From Owenia fusiformis (lineage: Eukaryota > Annelida > Polychaeta > Sabellida > Oweniidae), in assembly GCA_903813345.2 (NCBI GenBank), contig CAIIXF020000001.1, forward strand, positions 43,555,366 through 43,619,365: DNA of 64,000 bases, written 5' to 3'. Below, one piece after another: positions 62,691 through 64,000 of this stretch. The position numbers and the translations under genes are program-made. The stretch's first letter is position 1. Every line of letters begins with the position of its first letter. The notes below the pieces were generated by a model. It made no database searches, was not told where the DNA came from, and saw only the letters and a list, made by a program, of their open reading frames with translations.

Positions 62691-64000
62691 AACTTATGGA
62701 GCACAATCTTTTCCACTTTGAGATAAATAAGACAGTGTTGTATTGTACAATTCAATATAATTAGCTATCATCTTCAGTCCAAACCAGGTTATGGCTATGG
62801 AATTAAGTATTCACTTTGCTATATGAGACAATAGACATTCTCATTCCATTTCATATGCTTCATAATCTTATTTGCAGAGAAATTCATATTTTTTGATCTG
62901 CTCAAGAGGAGAAAATAACCTAGGATTCAAAGATGAACCTACCTCAACATGAAGGTAGCTTCATCTTTCAATTCAGGTTATTCCCTGCTTGATCGGCCCC
63001 TAAACTGGAATAGTTAGGGGATTTATTGATGTAATCTTGGTATTCTGTTTGTTGAAAGTAATGGAAAGGACATATTTAGGGTGAAATGTAGATGAAGTGT
63101 CCCTCTCAAGTTATGATGATCAATTTATGTAGAATATAAGTGTTATATAATCTAATAACGAGCTAAAGAATTACATCCTCCAAACACAAGACTATGAAAT
63201 TGAGACTTCTTCTATCTCTTGCCTGCGGTGAGCCCATGTTTCTAAGAGCCATCATGTCAGTCTCTCCATGGATCACTATGTATGTTTATACAGAAGTCTA
63301 TATAAAGCTATATAGACATGAGGTGTATAAAGTTAATTTCAGAATATGTTTAAAAAACCAAACATTTACGAATATCCATTTTCTCCTTTTGAATGGGACT
63401 GAAGTTGGAGTATGTATCAAACACACTCTTCTCATGATGAGAAGCGTTAGTTTGAGTTATGTAGTCCTGTTTTTGGAGGATGCTGATTTTAAGTTAGGCG
63501 ATTTATTTTTGTATGTTTATTGCTTCATTTATATTATCACACAATATCATTTGTAAATAAAGGTCAATTTGCCAAAACTAAGTCGAGTTGCCAAAAATAT
63601 GTCAATTTTAAAAATGCAAATGTTTAAGTTCACCTGATTCTTTTGTGTAAATGTTGTGCCATGTGAATTTTCCAGTAAACTTTATTTGGAATATTACTTC
63701 TTTTTTTATTATCTCTCATTAGATCGTGCCAGATGGAGTTAAAAATTTCATTTCTCTGTCATGAGAACATAATATAATGTGCCTGTACAGTCATTATAAG
63801 TACATGGAATAAACAAATATTAGAATTTTGAGTAAATCAGATTTAGTGTAATATTTGTATTTGTTAATTCTAGAATGGTCATTTTCACTAGAAAGCTCAT
63901 AGAAGAGGTACAGTGAAGTCTTCCATCTATCCAGAAATATTTTCTCATGCATACTAATTTTCTTCCTATTTTCATTAACTCAAAGAGGGATAAAATAAGC
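62691..64000. other. 3' UTR and downstream flank of the BTB gene
   Basis: Follows the TAA at 62688-62690. AATAAA-like hexamers occur near 63553 and 63808. A 120-codon open frame at 63194-63556 is leucine/tyrosine-rich, unlike any known family, and is treated as chance. No further gene was seen before the window ends. Confidence 0.45.

Noticed and set aside
63194-63556. 120-codon frame after the BTB gene
   Set aside because: Leucine/tyrosine-rich, no family, no splice context; likely chance in 3' flank.

Overview
This is animal nuclear DNA: AT-rich, with small phase-consistent coding exons bounded by GT..AG, long introns and many dispersed repeats. Repeats that begin with runs of CTGTCCGTC and carry pieces like CATTTTGAAAATGGCC are typical of molluscs, so a bivalve-like or other lophotrochozoan animal is the best guess. 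No prokaryotic, organellar or CRISPR feature was seen.

Layout. (1) 1-19.1 kb, + strand: a Pro-type tRNA-like relic at 42-111, then the last three coding exons of a diphosphoinositol-polyphosphate phosphohydrolase (NUDT3 family) spread over 16 kb, with introns full of MITEs and tandem repeats. (2) 19.1-32.6 kb: no coding sequence recognised. It holds a 2-kb inverted-ended element with a 48-bp minisatellite, a 2.3-kb repeat built of ~335-bp units, and a near-palindromic MITE. (3) 32.6-37.7 kb, - strand: a complete seven-exon ARFRP1 (202 residues), with a 2.1-kb, 99-bp-period minisatellite in intron 5. (4) 37.7-40.0 kb: a probable shared head-to-head promoter region. (5) 40.0-45.3 kb, + strand: an ASH1-type histone methyltransferase with AWS, SET and post-SET. 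The model stops soon after post-SET, without the bromodomain, PHD and BAH of canonical ASH1. (6) 45.3-53 kb: repeats, a possible two-exon small membrane-protein gene on the - strand, and a rearranged 2.5-kb mosaic of inverted and direct duplications. (7) 53.0-62.7 kb, + strand: an eight-exon gene for a ~550-residue protein with Cys/His zinc-finger-like segments and a C-terminal BTB domain. Its family was not recognised. One intron is almost filled by a 4.66-kb fold-back element whose arms are 172-bp tandem repeats.

The genes do not form a pathway: inositol-pyrophosphate turnover, trans-Golgi trafficking, chromatin methylation and a BTB adaptor or DNA-binding protein. The most informative part of the window is its repeat record. 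Three MITE insertions can be compared with an uninserted copy of the same site inside the window, and several others have clear TA, TTAA or 8-bp target duplications.
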